A stretch of DNA of 36,099 nucleotides from Halarsenatibacter silvermanii (lineage in GTDB: Bacteria; Bacillota; Halanaerobiia; Halanaerobiales; Halarsenatibacteraceae), in contig NZ_FNGO01000025.1 of the NCBI RefSeq assembly GCF_900103135.1, positions 1-36,099 of the forward strand, read 5' to 3'. The notes under the pieces were generated by a model. It saw only the letters and a list, made by a program, of their open reading frames with translations. It was not told the origin of the DNA and made no database searches. The translations under genes and the position numbers were made by a program. Of this stretch, positions 7,029-19,153 are shown piece by piece; the stretch's first letter is position 1; each line of letters begins with the position of its first letter.

Positions 7029-9596
7029 TTACATACTTATTGCATCCTTAAACACACCGCGCAAATTGTGCACAAATTCGTCCAGCGAATATCTTTCTCT
7101 TGAAATCTCTTCCCTATTTATATTCTTGACAGCAACCTCACCATCCTGCAACTGCACAGTTATATCTCCAGATTTAAAGCCTTTAACTCCCTCAAATATA
7201 TGATCTGGAGACCCATATTTTTCTCTCATCACTATAATATCATCACGCACCCGCTTTAGTTCCAGCCAGATTCTCCAGCCCTGCCAACTTTTTATATGCA
7301 AATCAGGCAGCACTTCAGCTCGGCGGAAAAGGTCATAATTACAGTATATGTGGCTCCCCTGCAAACCATAGCCCAGAGGCTTTATCGACTCATCTAGCTC
7401 CTGTTTTTCCTTCAGTTTTAAGACATAATATGGCTTTCGTGAATTATTGTTTCCTAAGGGGATTTCCTTTCTTTCTCTGACCTCGATATCTGGTATACGC
7501 CAGTAATGTCTGATGCCACAATCCCCATCGAACTTGCGTCTACTCTGATAGACTGCTAGATACTCCAGATTATGTTCATGCAGTTTAATCTGCTGGCAGG
7601 GAATATGATAAAAAGTAGGCCTATCATCATCCAGAATAAAGTCCAGCTGTTCAGGTCCGCGCAGAGATCCCACCAGCATATTCTGCTCAAATTGCTGCTC
7701 GTCAATATATTGTCTCTTACCAGGAGGCAATATGTTTCTTTCAAAACCGCTGAAGAAACTCTCCTCAATTACATCCTGCAGAAACTCACTTACCAACTCT
7801 GTACTACCCGGCATAAAGGGAAATGCTCCCACATTAACATCGGCTATGCTCTCGTAGAACTTATGATTCTCCTTGAACTTCTCCTCCTCAGGACAGGGAA
7901 AGAGGACAAAAGCGCCGACCACTGGGCGCTTCCAGCCTCTTTTTGCCTGCTCTTCAGCTATGATAGCATCTCGATAGCGGTGCATCGTGTTAATGCTGTC
8001 ATGAGGTGGACCCAGTGGCATCTCTTCCTGGTCATTCTCTCCGACCTCTCCAAATTCCCCGTTTTTTTCCAATCTATATTTGGCATCAAAAATAAACTTA
8101 TAATCCACTTCACTCTGTTGCTTGCCATGGCGGGCCTTACCCTTTTTGCTCAATGACAATATGTTATCCGGCCGCTGACCGGTGGTGACATTCTTTCCTT
8201 GAGCAGTATTATACAACAGAGAAAATATCTCACCTGTCTTAGGATTCTCAAATTCCACCTCAGCTTTACCCTGTTTTTCCAGGCGAAAATTAATGCCATC
8301 AAACTCATAGGCCACCAGATCCTGACGTTTAAGGTCATATTCGTCGGCTAAAATTCTTTCCAGTTTCAAAAAGCACCAGTACTCATATAGGCGCGACAAT
8401 TCTTTCATAGACATCTGATAAAGCTCACCTTTGATATCCAGGCCGCGCTTTAACATCAAATAATATTTATGGACCTCTCTGTAACCAGGAGCCATCTGCA
8501 GCACCAATGATAGTGACTGCATTCTTTTTAATTCGCCAACTTGACTGAGAAAAGTTTGCTCCAGCATATAGTCGAACTCCCGTTGAAACTCAGCGATCCG
8601 CTGGCTGACATAATCATCTTCGCCGTACAGCTGCCGGTGTTTTTCCTGAAAAATATTGAGCCTTTCGCGAATGCGCTCTATCATCCAGCGTACAAAGCGA
8701 TTTTCAAATGTATCATAATTCAATTCCTTCTCAATATTTAGCAGCTTATCAGGCCGTCCTTTATCCTTATCATAATGGCGCGGGTTTTTGCGTAACCACT
8801 GCAAACTCTCTCGCCCTACATTTTTCACCCGGCCTGCTGGCAACACCCGGGTTCTTTTCTGCAGACGGTGATGGGGAGATTTTTTTAGCCTGTGAAAAGC
8901 TTTCTTAAACTTGTCCATTACATGGGAAAGTATGCTGAAAAATTCTGCTCTATCCGGCCGCTTCTCATCTTCTTCTTTTAGCTGCATAGGTTGAAAAGTG
9001 CGCTGCAGAAAGTCAAAGGCTAAATTATATATCTCATCATTGACTTCCCTCAACAGGCGGTAATAATCATCTTGATAGTCAAGTTTTGCGGGAAAAACTT
9101 CCAGTCGCAGGTTCAATAATGTATAGTCATCTTCCTTGATAGCCAGATTGGAATAGCCTACATCACTGGCAAAATTTAAACTGCCGGTCAAAACTCTCTC
9201 ATCATCCGGCAGTGGTGTGATTTCATCGCGCAGATTGGGGTTTTCATGAAAAAACTCTACAGGCCTTTTGTCTTCTGCCACTTTAACAGTTAGCTCATAA
9301 TTCTGCTGTTCAAAAAATATAGGACTCAAACTAATTTCCCGGCTGCCATCCTCGCCGAACTCAGACAGGTCAACTGAAACCAGTCCTTGCCTGGGCTGAA
9401 AATAGGCCGCCTTTTCCAGTTCACAGCCTTTATAGCAATCCAGCTTAAGACTGGCCCGGGCGCTATCACTTTTCTCCTCAGTGGCTTTCTGGTTATAATC
9501 ACTGCCCAGCAGAGAATGATAGGGGCGCCCCTGTATATATAATTTAAAGCGATCAGTTTTTATAAAGAGCAGATCTTTTTTCTCATCAGCTGCCAT
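7029..9596 (-). CDS. McrC-like DUF2357 protein with PD-(D/E)XK nuclease
   Basis: This is the likely nuclease partner of the McrB-like gene just upstream. Numbered from a TTG at 9614, the protein has a beta-rich N-terminus, a long helical DUF2357-type middle with the signature 'DTFENRFVRWMI' (301-312), and a PD-(D/E)XK core: P482-D483 in 'GQRPDNILSL', D510-x-K512 in 'FIFDAKYRL', then a conserved 'HRYRDAI'. These are the McrC-type catalytic residues and all are present. I chose ATG at 9596 as start because GAGG lies 8 bases before it; ATG 9602 and TTG 9614 fit less well. The product is then about 855 residues, longer than classical McrC because of the DUF2357 region. It follows the AAA gene by 46 bp in one operon. 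Exact subfamily is uncertain. Confidence 0.85.
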   Translation of the reverse strand: MAADEKKDLLFIKTDRFKLYIQGRPYHSLLGSDYNQKATEEKSDSARASLKLDCYKGCELEKAAYFQPRQGLVSVDLSEFGEDGSREISLSPIFFEQQNYELTVKVAEDKRPVEFFHENPNLRDEITPLPDDERVLTGSLNFASDVGYSNLAIKEDDYTLLNLRLEVFPAKLDYQDDYYRLLREVNDEIYNLAFDFLQRTFQPMQLKEEDEKRPDRAEFFSILSHVMDKFKKAFHRLKKSPHHRLQKRTRVLPAGRVKNVGRESLQWLRKNPRHYDKDKGRPDKLLNIEKELNYDTFENRFVRWMIERIRERLNIFQEKHRQLYGEDDYVSQRIAEFQREFDYMLEQTFLSQVGELKRMQSLSLVLQMAPGYREVHKYYLMLKRGLDIKGELYQMSMKELSRLYEYWCFLKLERILADEYDLKRQDLVAYEFDGINFRLEKQGKAEVEFENPKTGEIFSLLYNTAQGKNVTTGQRPDNILSLSKKGKARHGKQQSEVDYKFIFDAKYRLEKNGEFGEVGENDQEEMPLGPPHDSINTMHRYRDAIIAEEQAKRGWKRPVVGAFVLFPCPEEEKFKENHKFYESIADVNVGAFPFMPGSTELVSEFLQDVIEESFFSGFERNILPPGKRQYIDEQQFEQNMLVGSLRGPEQLDFILDDDRPTFYHIPCQQIKLHEHNLEYLAVYQSRRKFDGDCGIRHYWRIPDIEVRERKEIPLGNNNSRKPYYVLKLKEKQELDESIKPLGYGLQGSHIYCNYDLFRRAEVLPDLHIKSWQGWRIWLELKRVRDDIIVMREKYGSPDHIFEGVKGFKSGDITVQLQDGEVAVKNINREEISRERYSLDEFVHNLRGVFKDAISM

Positions 9597-9642
9597 GTTC
9601 ATCACCTCAATCAAGCGACTGTCTTAGCACTTGAACAAAAGT

Positions 9643-11889
9643 TTACAGCCAATAGGAAGTAAAGCCATCCTGTTGCATGCGCTCATGCATCAGGGCCAGC
9701 TTTTCGGCTGAACGAGGATATTTCATCGTTTCATAGCCATCATCTGGGTCATCGTTTTTCCTTTGATTAATGATTTTTCGAGGATTATCCTGCATATCAT
9801 TAAATTGTTCTACATCCGCTGCCAGCTTAAAGAGATCAATAATTACATTTTTGATAAGCTGGGAGCTGCCCTGTATACGCGGAAGTATCTTCTGCATAAG
9901 CTGGAAATCAAAAGCCTCTCTATCTCCATGCTCCAAGAGTGAATGGCGCTTGTTGTAGAGCATATAAAATGCTATTTCATCCCGCACCCTATACCCGACA
10001 TGGAGACTGGCTTTCTCCAAAATATTGTTTGTTTCTGACAGGGGATCTACCACCTGAGCATGGATAAACTCTTCTTCCCCTCCAGGACAATCACTCATGC
10101 TGATAAAATCCGGTTTGAGAAAACCATTATCAACGCGTTCTAAAGGAGCAGGCCTATTTTCGCTATCTGTCAGATTGAGCTGAGATAACTCCACCTGAGA
10201 AAACTCGATGGTATTGGCCCTGTCCAGAACTTTTTTGCTGAAATGATGGGTGGTCTCATCCATATTAACTGTCCCAACTATGTAGAGATTATCGGGGATG
10301 CGTAAGCCAGCATATTCTGTTTTGTCTTCCGGCTTTTCAAAATCCTCCTCAGTAAAAAGAGGAGCACTCAAGATATGTCCATTATGATTATGGCGGGTTT
10401 CCATCTTGCTGAGAAACTCGCTAAAATAATATTCCACTCGGGCTAAATTCATCTCATCAAGACAGACAATATGTATATCATTGGGGTTGGATTGAGCATT
10501 CTGCAAAATATTTATCATAGGGCCAGGTACAAACTTGCCCTCAAGATTCTTATAGCCTAACAGATCGGAGCTATCGTTCCAGTCCGGTCGCACTGATATC
10601 AGCTCATAGCGTTTATTTTCGGAAGTGCAGCCCAGAGCATGGGCAAAGTGTTCAACCAGTTTAGTCTTGCCGGTGCCAGATATCCCGGCCAGAAGCACGA
10701 AGGGCTTAGTTTTGAGGGAGAGATAGAAATTTTCCAGCATACCGGAGGGATAGTAGAAACCATGGGCTGTGAGGTAGTTTTTTATATGGGCGATCTTTTC
10801 TTCGGTCGATAAAGTAGAGCCAGGGACAGTCTGCCTTTTTGAATTATCATAGTATACTTGATCCTTATAGGCTTGATAATAATCCAGAAGCAAGTATAAA
10901 TCTTCTATAAGCTGCTCTTCGGTGATTTGTTTATTTAGTATATCATCAGCTTCATAGAGGATATATCCAATAGTTGAAGTTTCATATTGAGCCCCTGTGC
11001 CACTATCGGCCAATTTAACATTATCTGTGGTATTTAATTCTTCTAAATTTAATTTTTTACGCACTTCATTTTTAGTCGATTTTAATTCATCACTGTTTGC
11101 ATTCGTTACTCCCTGGTTTAAAGTCAAATACACCCTTTCCATATCTTGAGAGAAAAGATAAACTACATAAACTCCCTCTTGCGTGGTAGTAGTTATTCCC
11201 TTGTCCATTATTGCCAACCAGGGAACTTTTGCCCAGTTTCCCATGCCAATGGAACCCTTGACTTTGAAATTATCTACAGATAAATCTCCTTTAATTGATA
11301 TGTACTTTTTTATTGTTTCAGGCATGTTATTTCTAAAAGTTTCACCAAGTTCATGACCTGAATACATTTCATTCATGCGAGCTTGCGCGTAATTTTCTAC
11401 TACTTTTTTAAAGCTATCATTCAAGGATTTCAAATCTAAATCACCTATTTGTTCAATATAATTTTCAATTTTATTTCCCTTTATTTTATCAGTCAGATTA
11501 TCAAAATATTTTTCTATTTTATTCTCCACAAATTCGGATATTTCTTGATAATCATCGGCAGACAATTGCCTCCAAGCTCTAACATCTCTAATCTTAACCT
11601 GATCTTCTTCAACCAGCAAAACATCTACAAAATTAATTGGTTTTTTAACGATCTGGTCTTTCAATTCTGATAAATTCATGCTTTCAATTTCTTGTAATAC
11701 TGAATTCTGAGCTTCAATAATTTTGTTTTGTTTTTTTCTTTTCAAATAAAAATCTCTAAAATATTTTGCTAAATCTTCTATATAAACTTTTCCATCATCA
11801 TTCAACTCTAAAAATCCTTTAAATACTACAAACTTGTATGATTTATCATAGTATTTGAGGTCATCAAAAATATCTTCTTTTAAGCCCAT
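9643..11889 (-). CDS. McrB-like AAA+ NTPase of a type IV restriction system
   Basis: The 748-residue motor has Walker A GISGTGKT at 402-409, the McrB-type 'RPDWNDSSDLLGY' segment (434-446), Walker B D478-E479 in 'IVCLDEMNLAR', a sensor-1-like 'GTVNMDETTH' (539-548) and an arginine-finger 'LDRAN' near 555. Residues about 185-350, with 'GSIGMGNWAKVPWLAI', fit the MrcB_N/DUF3578 module that reads modified DNA. Residues 1-170 are helical. Where E. coli McrB has its NTAD GTP motif, this protein reads NMDE, so GTP versus ATP use cannot be decided. The ATG follows AAAGGAG. The first third of the gene looks clearly more AT-rich than the AAA part, suggesting exchange of the recognition end. Expected role: restriction of modified foreign DNA with the 7029 gene. 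Confidence 0.85.
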   Translation of the reverse strand: MGLKEDIFDDLKYYDKSYKFVVFKGFLELNDDGKVYIEDLAKYFRDFYLKRKKQNKIIEAQNSVLQEIESMNLSELKDQIVKKPINFVDVLLVEEDQVKIRDVRAWRQLSADDYQEISEFVENKIEKYFDNLTDKIKGNKIENYIEQIGDLDLKSLNDSFKKVVENYAQARMNEMYSGHELGETFRNNMPETIKKYISIKGDLSVDNFKVKGSIGMGNWAKVPWLAIMDKGITTTTQEGVYVVYLFSQDMERVYLTLNQGVTNANSDELKSTKNEVRKKLNLEELNTTDNVKLADSGTGAQYETSTIGYILYEADDILNKQITEEQLIEDLYLLLDYYQAYKDQVYYDNSKRQTVPGSTLSTEEKIAHIKNYLTAHGFYYPSGMLENFYLSLKTKPFVLLAGISGTGKTKLVEHFAHALGCTSENKRYELISVRPDWNDSSDLLGYKNLEGKFVPGPMINILQNAQSNPNDIHIVCLDEMNLARVEYYFSEFLSKMETRHNHNGHILSAPLFTEEDFEKPEDKTEYAGLRIPDNLYIVGTVNMDETTHHFSKKVLDRANTIEFSQVELSQLNLTDSENRPAPLERVDNGFLKPDFISMSDCPGGEEEFIHAQVVDPLSETNNILEKASLHVGYRVRDEIAFYMLYNKRHSLLEHGDREAFDFQLMQKILPRIQGSSQLIKNVIIDLFKLAADVEQFNDMQDNPRKIINQRKNDDPDDGYETMKYPRSAEKLALMHERMQQDGFTSYWL

Positions 11890-12038
11890 CTATCCCTACT
11901 CCTTTCTCTATATGTAGTGTCAAAAGTATAATGTATCTTATAGTATTCATAAGTTTTGCCGCCAGTCTTTACTTTTCTTTGTACGCACAAACAATTTTTA
12001 TCCACCCCCTTGGCACTTTTAATAACATCAACTTTCAT
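11880..12038 (-). CDS. possible 52-aa ORF overlapping the start of the McrB-like gene
   Basis: An ATG at 12038 opens 52 codons, basic and tyrosine-rich, including 'VKTGGKTYEYYKIHYTFDTT'. It ends at a TAA inside the first codons of the McrB-like gene, overlapping it by 10 bases in another frame. No Shine-Dalgarno site precedes the ATG. It could be a small partner or leader translated ahead of the restriction genes, or the tail of a lost gene. I do not recognise the family. The gene-free stretch 11890-12341 otherwise holds the terminator and the 44-codon frame described separately. Confidence 0.3.
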   Translation of the reverse strand: MKVDVIKSAKGVDKNCLCVQRKVKTGGKTYEYYKIHYTFDTTYRERSRDRWA

Positions 12039-12104
12039 AGTGCAGTGCAAGGGTTAATTTGAGGTGATATTATATTTTCTGGCACCATGTTTTAACGAGA
12101 TTCT

Positions 12105-12139
12105 AAAAACCCGATCCCATGATGCCGGGAATCATCGGG
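12105..12139 (-). terminator. probable intrinsic terminator of the phosphorelay operon
   Basis: On the minus strand CCCGAT and ATCGGG pair, a further CCC/GGG pairs inside across a four-base bulge, and TTTTT follows at once. It lies about 200 bp past the hybrid kinase stop, on the same strand. The bulge makes it weaker than a textbook terminator. Confidence 0.5.
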
Positions 12140-12197
12140 GGTGGATACCCTAAAAACGGCTATCTGGTGTTAAAGTCAAGTTATGTTTTTTTCTCAT

Positions 12198-12332
12198 TCA
12201 CTCTCTTTTGATTTCTACCGTGATTAATTCTCCCAATCTGAAGAAAGCTCCCGGAACAGCATAGGACGGAAAATCGAGTACTAAATAGGTGTCTACAGCT
12301 TTTCTAGAAATATGCATCAGCTCTGAACTCAC
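12198..12332 (-). CDS. possible 39-44 aa ORF downstream of the hybrid kinase
   Basis: Immediately after the kinase stop a frame runs from GTG 12332, or ATG 12317 preceded by AGGTGA, to TGA at 12198. It reads 'VDTYLVLDFPSYAVPGAFFR' then 'LGELITVEIKRE'. The composition looks like real protein, but it is short and I do not recognise it. It could be a small last gene of the operon or the end of a deleted one. Confidence 0.25.
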   Translation of the reverse strand: MSSELMHISRKAVDTYLVLDFPSYAVPGAFFRLGELITVEIKRE

Positions 12333-12341
12333 CTATCAACC

Positions 12342-15522
<3,181 letters not shown>

Positions 15523-15536
<14 letters not shown>

Positions 15537-15840
15537 TCTCTACCCCCTCCATATATTCCGCCAGCTCTTCAATTGATTTCTGCAGGGAGGAATGATCCTC
15601 TGCGGCCGCTGCCTCCTCTATGTCTCTTCCCAGCTCCGTCACTCTGTCAAATCCATAGCCGCCCCCGCTGCCTTTAATTTTATGACCCAATTTTTCTATC
15701 TCCTCGTAGTTTTTCTCGGCCAGCAGCTTCTGCAAATCCTCAATATTCTGCCTGCGGTTTTCCAAAAACATAGGTATCAATTCTTTTAAGTCTTCATCCA
15801 CATGAACAATATTCTTTTCAACTTCCTCATTTTCTCCCAT
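15523..15840 (-). CDS. stand-alone HPt phosphotransfer protein
   Basis: The 105-residue, all-helical acidic protein carries the HPt signature HxxKGxxxxxG as '[13 protein letters not shown]', with H53 the expected phosphorylation site. It lies between the REC-GGDEF gene (39-bp gap) and the hybrid kinase (14-bp overlap), all on the minus strand. It is therefore the likely shuttle from the kinase receiver domains to the diguanylate cyclase. The ATG follows GGAGGAGAGG. Confidence 0.9.
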
Positions 15841-15879
15841 ATTAACCTCTCCTCCGATTTAATTTTCAATCAGAATAAA

Positions 15880-16872
15880 TTAAAGATCACAGCTCATAAA
15901 ATCGACAACTTCCACCCTATCCCGCCCTTTCTCTTTGGCCCGGTATAAAGCTTTGTCGGCTGTTTTCACCAGCCTATCCGGCTCAGCATTCTCACAAATC
16001 TCGGCATAAGCAGCACCTATACTCACGGTAACATAGGGAGAGACGGGAGAATCTCTGTGTTCTAATTTCATATCTTTTATCCCTTTTCTAATTCTTTCCG
16101 CCACCTCTTTTATCCCCTCTTCATCTGTATCCGGCAAAATAGCAGCAAATTCCTCGCCCCCATAGCGGGCAGCAGTGTCGCCCGGCCTGTAGAGAAGCTC
16201 GGACATTTTTCCTGCCAGCTTCCTCAAACAATCATCTCCTTTTTGATGACCATAAGCATCATTATAATACTTAAAATGATCTATATCCATCATAAGCAAT
16301 CCCAGCTGATTTTGCTTCCGCCGGGCTCTTTCCCATTCTTTTTCTAACATCTCATCAAACAAGCGCCGGTTGGCCAGCCCGGTCAATCCATCAAGAGAAG
16401 CCAATCTTTCCAGCTCTTTATTGGCCTTTTGCAGTTTGCGGGTAGTCTCTTCCAGCTCTTTTTCGCGGGCATTTCTCTTCTTGATTTCTTTTCTCACCCG
16501 CAAAGCCGAGCTCACTCTGGCCAAAAGCTCCACCCGGGAGATGGGCTTTTTTATATAATCCATGGCGCCGGCGGAAAAAGCCTCTTTAAGTGTATCTCCA
16601 TCATCCCTGCCGGTCACCATGATTATAGGGATATCTTTAAAATGGGGCTCCATCTTCAGCTGCCTGCATATTTCCACCCCATTGCCGTCGGGTAAAACTA
16701 TATCAAGAAGAATTAAGTCCAGCTCTCCTTCCTCCAAATCATAATCTTTTATGGCGGTAAATAATTCTTCACAGCCGCTGGCGAAATCAATATTTTCATA
16801 ACCAGCCAGCTGCAGATATTTTTCCAGCAGTTTTCTTATTTCCCGGGCGTCATCAACTATCAAAATATTCAC
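15880..16872 (-). CDS. response regulator diguanylate cyclase, REC-GGDEF
   Basis: The 330-residue PleD-like regulator has an N-terminal receiver with phospho-acceptor D57 in 'LILLDIVLPDGNG', a helical linker rich in K and E, and a GGDEF domain with GGEEF at 238-242. An RxxD inhibitory site (RPGD) lies five residues before GGEEF, so feedback inhibition by c-di-GMP is expected. I set the start at GTG 16872 because AGGAG lies 7 bases upstream; ATG 16878 is one base from AGGAG and ATG 16905 lacks a site. It is the first gene of the phosphorelay operon and its output. It diverges from the MFS gene across a palindromic operator. Confidence 0.92.
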   Translation of the reverse strand: MNILIVDDAREIRKLLEKYLQLAGYENIDFASGCEELFTAIKDYDLEEGELDLILLDIVLPDGNGVEICRQLKMEPHFKDIPIIMVTGRDDGDTLKEAFSAGAMDYIKKPISRVELLARVSSALRVRKEIKKRNAREKELEETTRKLQKANKELERLASLDGLTGLANRRLFDEMLEKEWERARRKQNQLGLLMMDIDHFKYYNDAYGHQKGDDCLRKLAGKMSELLYRPGDTAARYGGEEFAAILPDTDEEGIKEVAERIRKGIKDMKLEHRDSPVSPYVTVSIGAAYAEICENAEPDRLVKTADKALYRAKEKGRDRVEVVDFMSCDL

Positions 16873-16942
16873 CAGCATTCTCCTTTCCCTCGTTATGTTC
16901 ATCATAAAAATTCAAATTCAGTAAATTCAAATGTTAAGTTGC

Positions 16943-16959
16943 TTACAGTAAAACTGTAA
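16943..16959. promoter_or_regulatory. operator-like palindrome between divergent genes
   Basis: Perfect 7-bp arms TTACAGT and ACTGTAA flank AAA. TTAAGT at 16934-16939 and TAAAAT at 16957-16962, 17 bp apart, form a weak candidate promoter for the MFS gene with the palindrome filling the spacer. The TACA/TGTA core recalls BlaI/MecI- and CopY-type winged-helix operators, but no such regulator is encoded in the window. Confidence 0.5.
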
Positions 16960-17022
16960 AATCTTTTGTTATCCTGCCTTCAGAATGAAATAAATAACTA
17001 AAATTTCAGGGAGGTTCTTAAA

Positions 17023-18240
17023 TTGAAAGAAAAAGGCAAAAATGCCAGCAGCTATTCTTCATCTGCAGCAAAAACTCAAACAAATAGAAAAGTTATATTA
17101 TTTCTGCTGGGATTTATGGGTTTTTGGGTTATGGGGGATAATTATGCAGCAGCCCCTCTTTTAGTAAATATAGCGGCGGATTTTGGACTGGATATCGGTA
17201 CAGCCGCTCTTACTGTTCCTGCATATATGATACCCTTTGGGCTCTTCACTTTTGTTTTCGGGCCCCTGGGTGACAGATATGGCAAAGAAAAAATTATAAA
17301 TTTCGCCGCTTTTGGCACTGCGATTTTCAGCAGTCTGGGAGCTGTAGCCTTTAATATTCAATCTCTGGCTGCTATCAGAGCAATAAATGGAATTTTTGCC
17401 TCTGCTATTTTGCCAGTAACTATTTCTTTGATCGGAGATTTATTTTCTCAACCCAAAAGCAGGCTTAATGCTATCGGTACTGTCATGGGTGTATATTTTT
17501 TGGGAGCAGCCGCAGCCACGGCTATAGGAGGCGGCCTATCTTATCTGGGCAGCTGGCGCCTGGTATATTTGATTTACGGTCTGGCTGAGCTTATAATTGC
17601 ACTGGCTATGATAAAATATTTTGCTTTTTCCGGAGGAGACTCCAGTGCCCCGGGAATTTTTCAGGCCTATTCAGGAGTTCTACAAAAAACTAACTTAATT
17701 AAAACCGTTAAAATCATATTTTTGGGTGGATTCGCAGTATTCGGCAGTTTCACTTATCTGGGAGATTTTTTGGCCGAACAAACCGGTTTTAATATTTTAA
17801 TTGTAGGCTTTATACTGACTCTTTTTGGTCTGGCTGCTTACACAGGCGGCAGATTTGTAGGTAATCTGCGGCAAAAATTTGGCAGAAAAGTTTTGATAGC
17901 AGCGGGTATTATAGGCTTTATAGTCTGGAGCCCCATGGGCTTCTGGCCCGGTTTAGCCTATGTTTTTGTAGCCCTGCCAGTTTTTGGTACTGTCTTTGTT
18001 ATACTGCAATCTTCCATAGTGGGTTCCGCCCAGCAGCAGCTTCCAGAACAAAGAGGCCTGGTTATGTCACTGGCTTCTTTTAATATGTTTCTCGGTGGAG
18101 GAAGCGGGGTTTTTGTAAATCGTATTCTGCTGAACACCTGGGGCTATCATATTGTGTTTCTGGTCTCTGGCTTAACCTTTATGACTGCAGGTTATTTAGC
18201 CTATAAACTTAATATATATTCCCTTGCCTCCCATGATTGA
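17023..18240 (+). CDS. MFS transporter
   Basis: The 405-residue membrane protein has about twelve hydrophobic segments and the MFS motif A 'GPLGDRYGKEK' at 80-90 after the second helix. 'AIRAINGIFASAILPVTISL' and 'ALPVFGTVFVILQSSIVGSA' are typical of drug/H+ antiporter-like members. About 22 polar residues precede the first helix. Substrate cannot be told from sequence; efflux of a small molecule is the default inference. The start is TTG at 17023 behind GGGAGG. It diverges from the REC-GGDEF gene with a palindromic operator between, and no terminator is evident downstream. Confidence 0.88.
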   Translation: MKEKGKNASSYSSSAAKTQTNRKVILFLLGFMGFWVMGDNYAAAPLLVNIAADFGLDIGTAALTVPAYMIPFGLFTFVFGPLGDRYGKEKIINFAAFGTAIFSSLGAVAFNIQSLAAIRAINGIFASAILPVTISLIGDLFSQPKSRLNAIGTVMGVYFLGAAAATAIGGGLSYLGSWRLVYLIYGLAELIIALAMIKYFAFSGGDSSAPGIFQAYSGVLQKTNLIKTVKIIFLGGFAVFGSFTYLGDFLAEQTGFNILIVGFILTLFGLAAYTGGRFVGNLRQKFGRKVLIAAGIIGFIVWSPMGFWPGLAYVFVALPVFGTVFVILQSSIVGSAQQQLPEQRGLVMSLASFNMFLGGGSGVFVNRILLNTWGYHIVFLVSGLTFMTAGYLAYKLNIYSLASHD

Positions 18241-18273
18241 TTCTTTGCTTCAGATACTTATCTTCAATAGGGT

Positions 18274-18320
18274 ATGCCGTTTCCCCTGCAAAGAATTCCG
18301 AAATTAAAAGCACGCAATAA
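18274..18320 (+). repeat. degenerate 47-bp repeat, copy B
   Basis: This is the partner of 2051-2097 (34 of 47 identical). It reads M-P-F-P-L-Q-R-I-P-K-L-K-A-R-N-K and stops soon after. It fills part of the 109-bp gap between the MFS stop and the glycosyltransferase stop. Confidence 0.45.
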
Positions 18321-18349
18321 ATTTTTCTGTCAGTAATTCTTATAACATC

Positions 18350-19153
18350 CTAAAAATGCTGCTCAAGCCGCCGGAATACACCGGACCAGGACAGGGATTT
18401 CACCGCCCGGCGGTATTTCTCATCCTCCAGAAACCAAAGATCATCGACCTGCTCCAGCTGACGGCTGAGTTTACCCACATAGACAATTTCACTTCTTTTG
18501 CGCCTGTGCCTTTTCTCAAGATCTTCCTCAGTCGGAAAAAAGAAGCTGGAGAGATTATAACCCAGCCCGGTGACCACAATTTTCCCGGGATCATAATCCA
18601 GTCTTTCAGCAATCTGGCGCTGCTGATGACGGTTGAGAGCAAATATCCTGTCCAGATTAGCTGCTCCCTCTTTGACTTCCCCGGCAAAACGAGGATTTTT
18701 CTGGACCTGCCTGAGACCTGTACCGTGGGAGATGCCGATAACCCGATAATTATCGAATCTGCGGGCCGCCGCAGCCGTCACCAGCCAGAGGTGATGACAG
18801 AGAATTACGGGATCGGTCAGCTCAGAAGCCGCCTTTTCGATTCTATTCAGATAGAGATCGAGTATCCGGCTTTTTTCTTCGGCTTTCAAAGAAGCATAAG
18901 TGCGGGAGCGATAGGGCATATTATCACTCATGCCGAAGATGGGAAAAGGCAGCTGATCGCTCATGAATTCAACAGGCAGAAAATCATCACGAAAATCCTC
19001 ACAGTCACTCCTGCCACTTCCCTGCTGTGCTGCAGCTATCACTTTTTGATCGTAGCCTCTTTTTTCGGCTTCTTTATAGCAGGCCTGCAGATACATGCCG
19101 CTGCCGGTGCAGGCCGGCCTCTGGCCCAGCACATGAATCAATTCATCGCTCAT
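18350..19153 (-). pseudogene. glycosyltransferase (GT4-like) with apparent internal deletion
   Basis: The 267-residue product begins like a GT-B glycosyltransferase: 'HVLGQRPACTGSGMYLQAC', an acceptor-domain 'ISHGTGLRQ', 'IFALNRHQQRQIAERL', then 'VVTGLGYNLSSFFFP' and 'IVYVGKLSR' leading into the nucleotide-sugar domain. After GKLSR the expected Rossmann core with the E-x7-E motif is absent. About 35 residues remain, ending 'KSLSWSGVFRRLEQHF', which looks like a normal C-terminal helix. Family members run near 380-430 residues, so about 100 residues of the donor domain seem lost in frame. Without them activity is unlikely. The ATG at 19153 overlaps the preceding stop as ATGA and has GGAGGAGGG before it. 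A longer antisense frame here is a shadow. Confidence 0.6.

Noticed and set aside
9597-9614. TTG 9614 as the start of the McrC-like gene
   Set aside because: It precedes the GAGG site that fits ATG 9596, so it would put the ribosome site inside the coding sequence.
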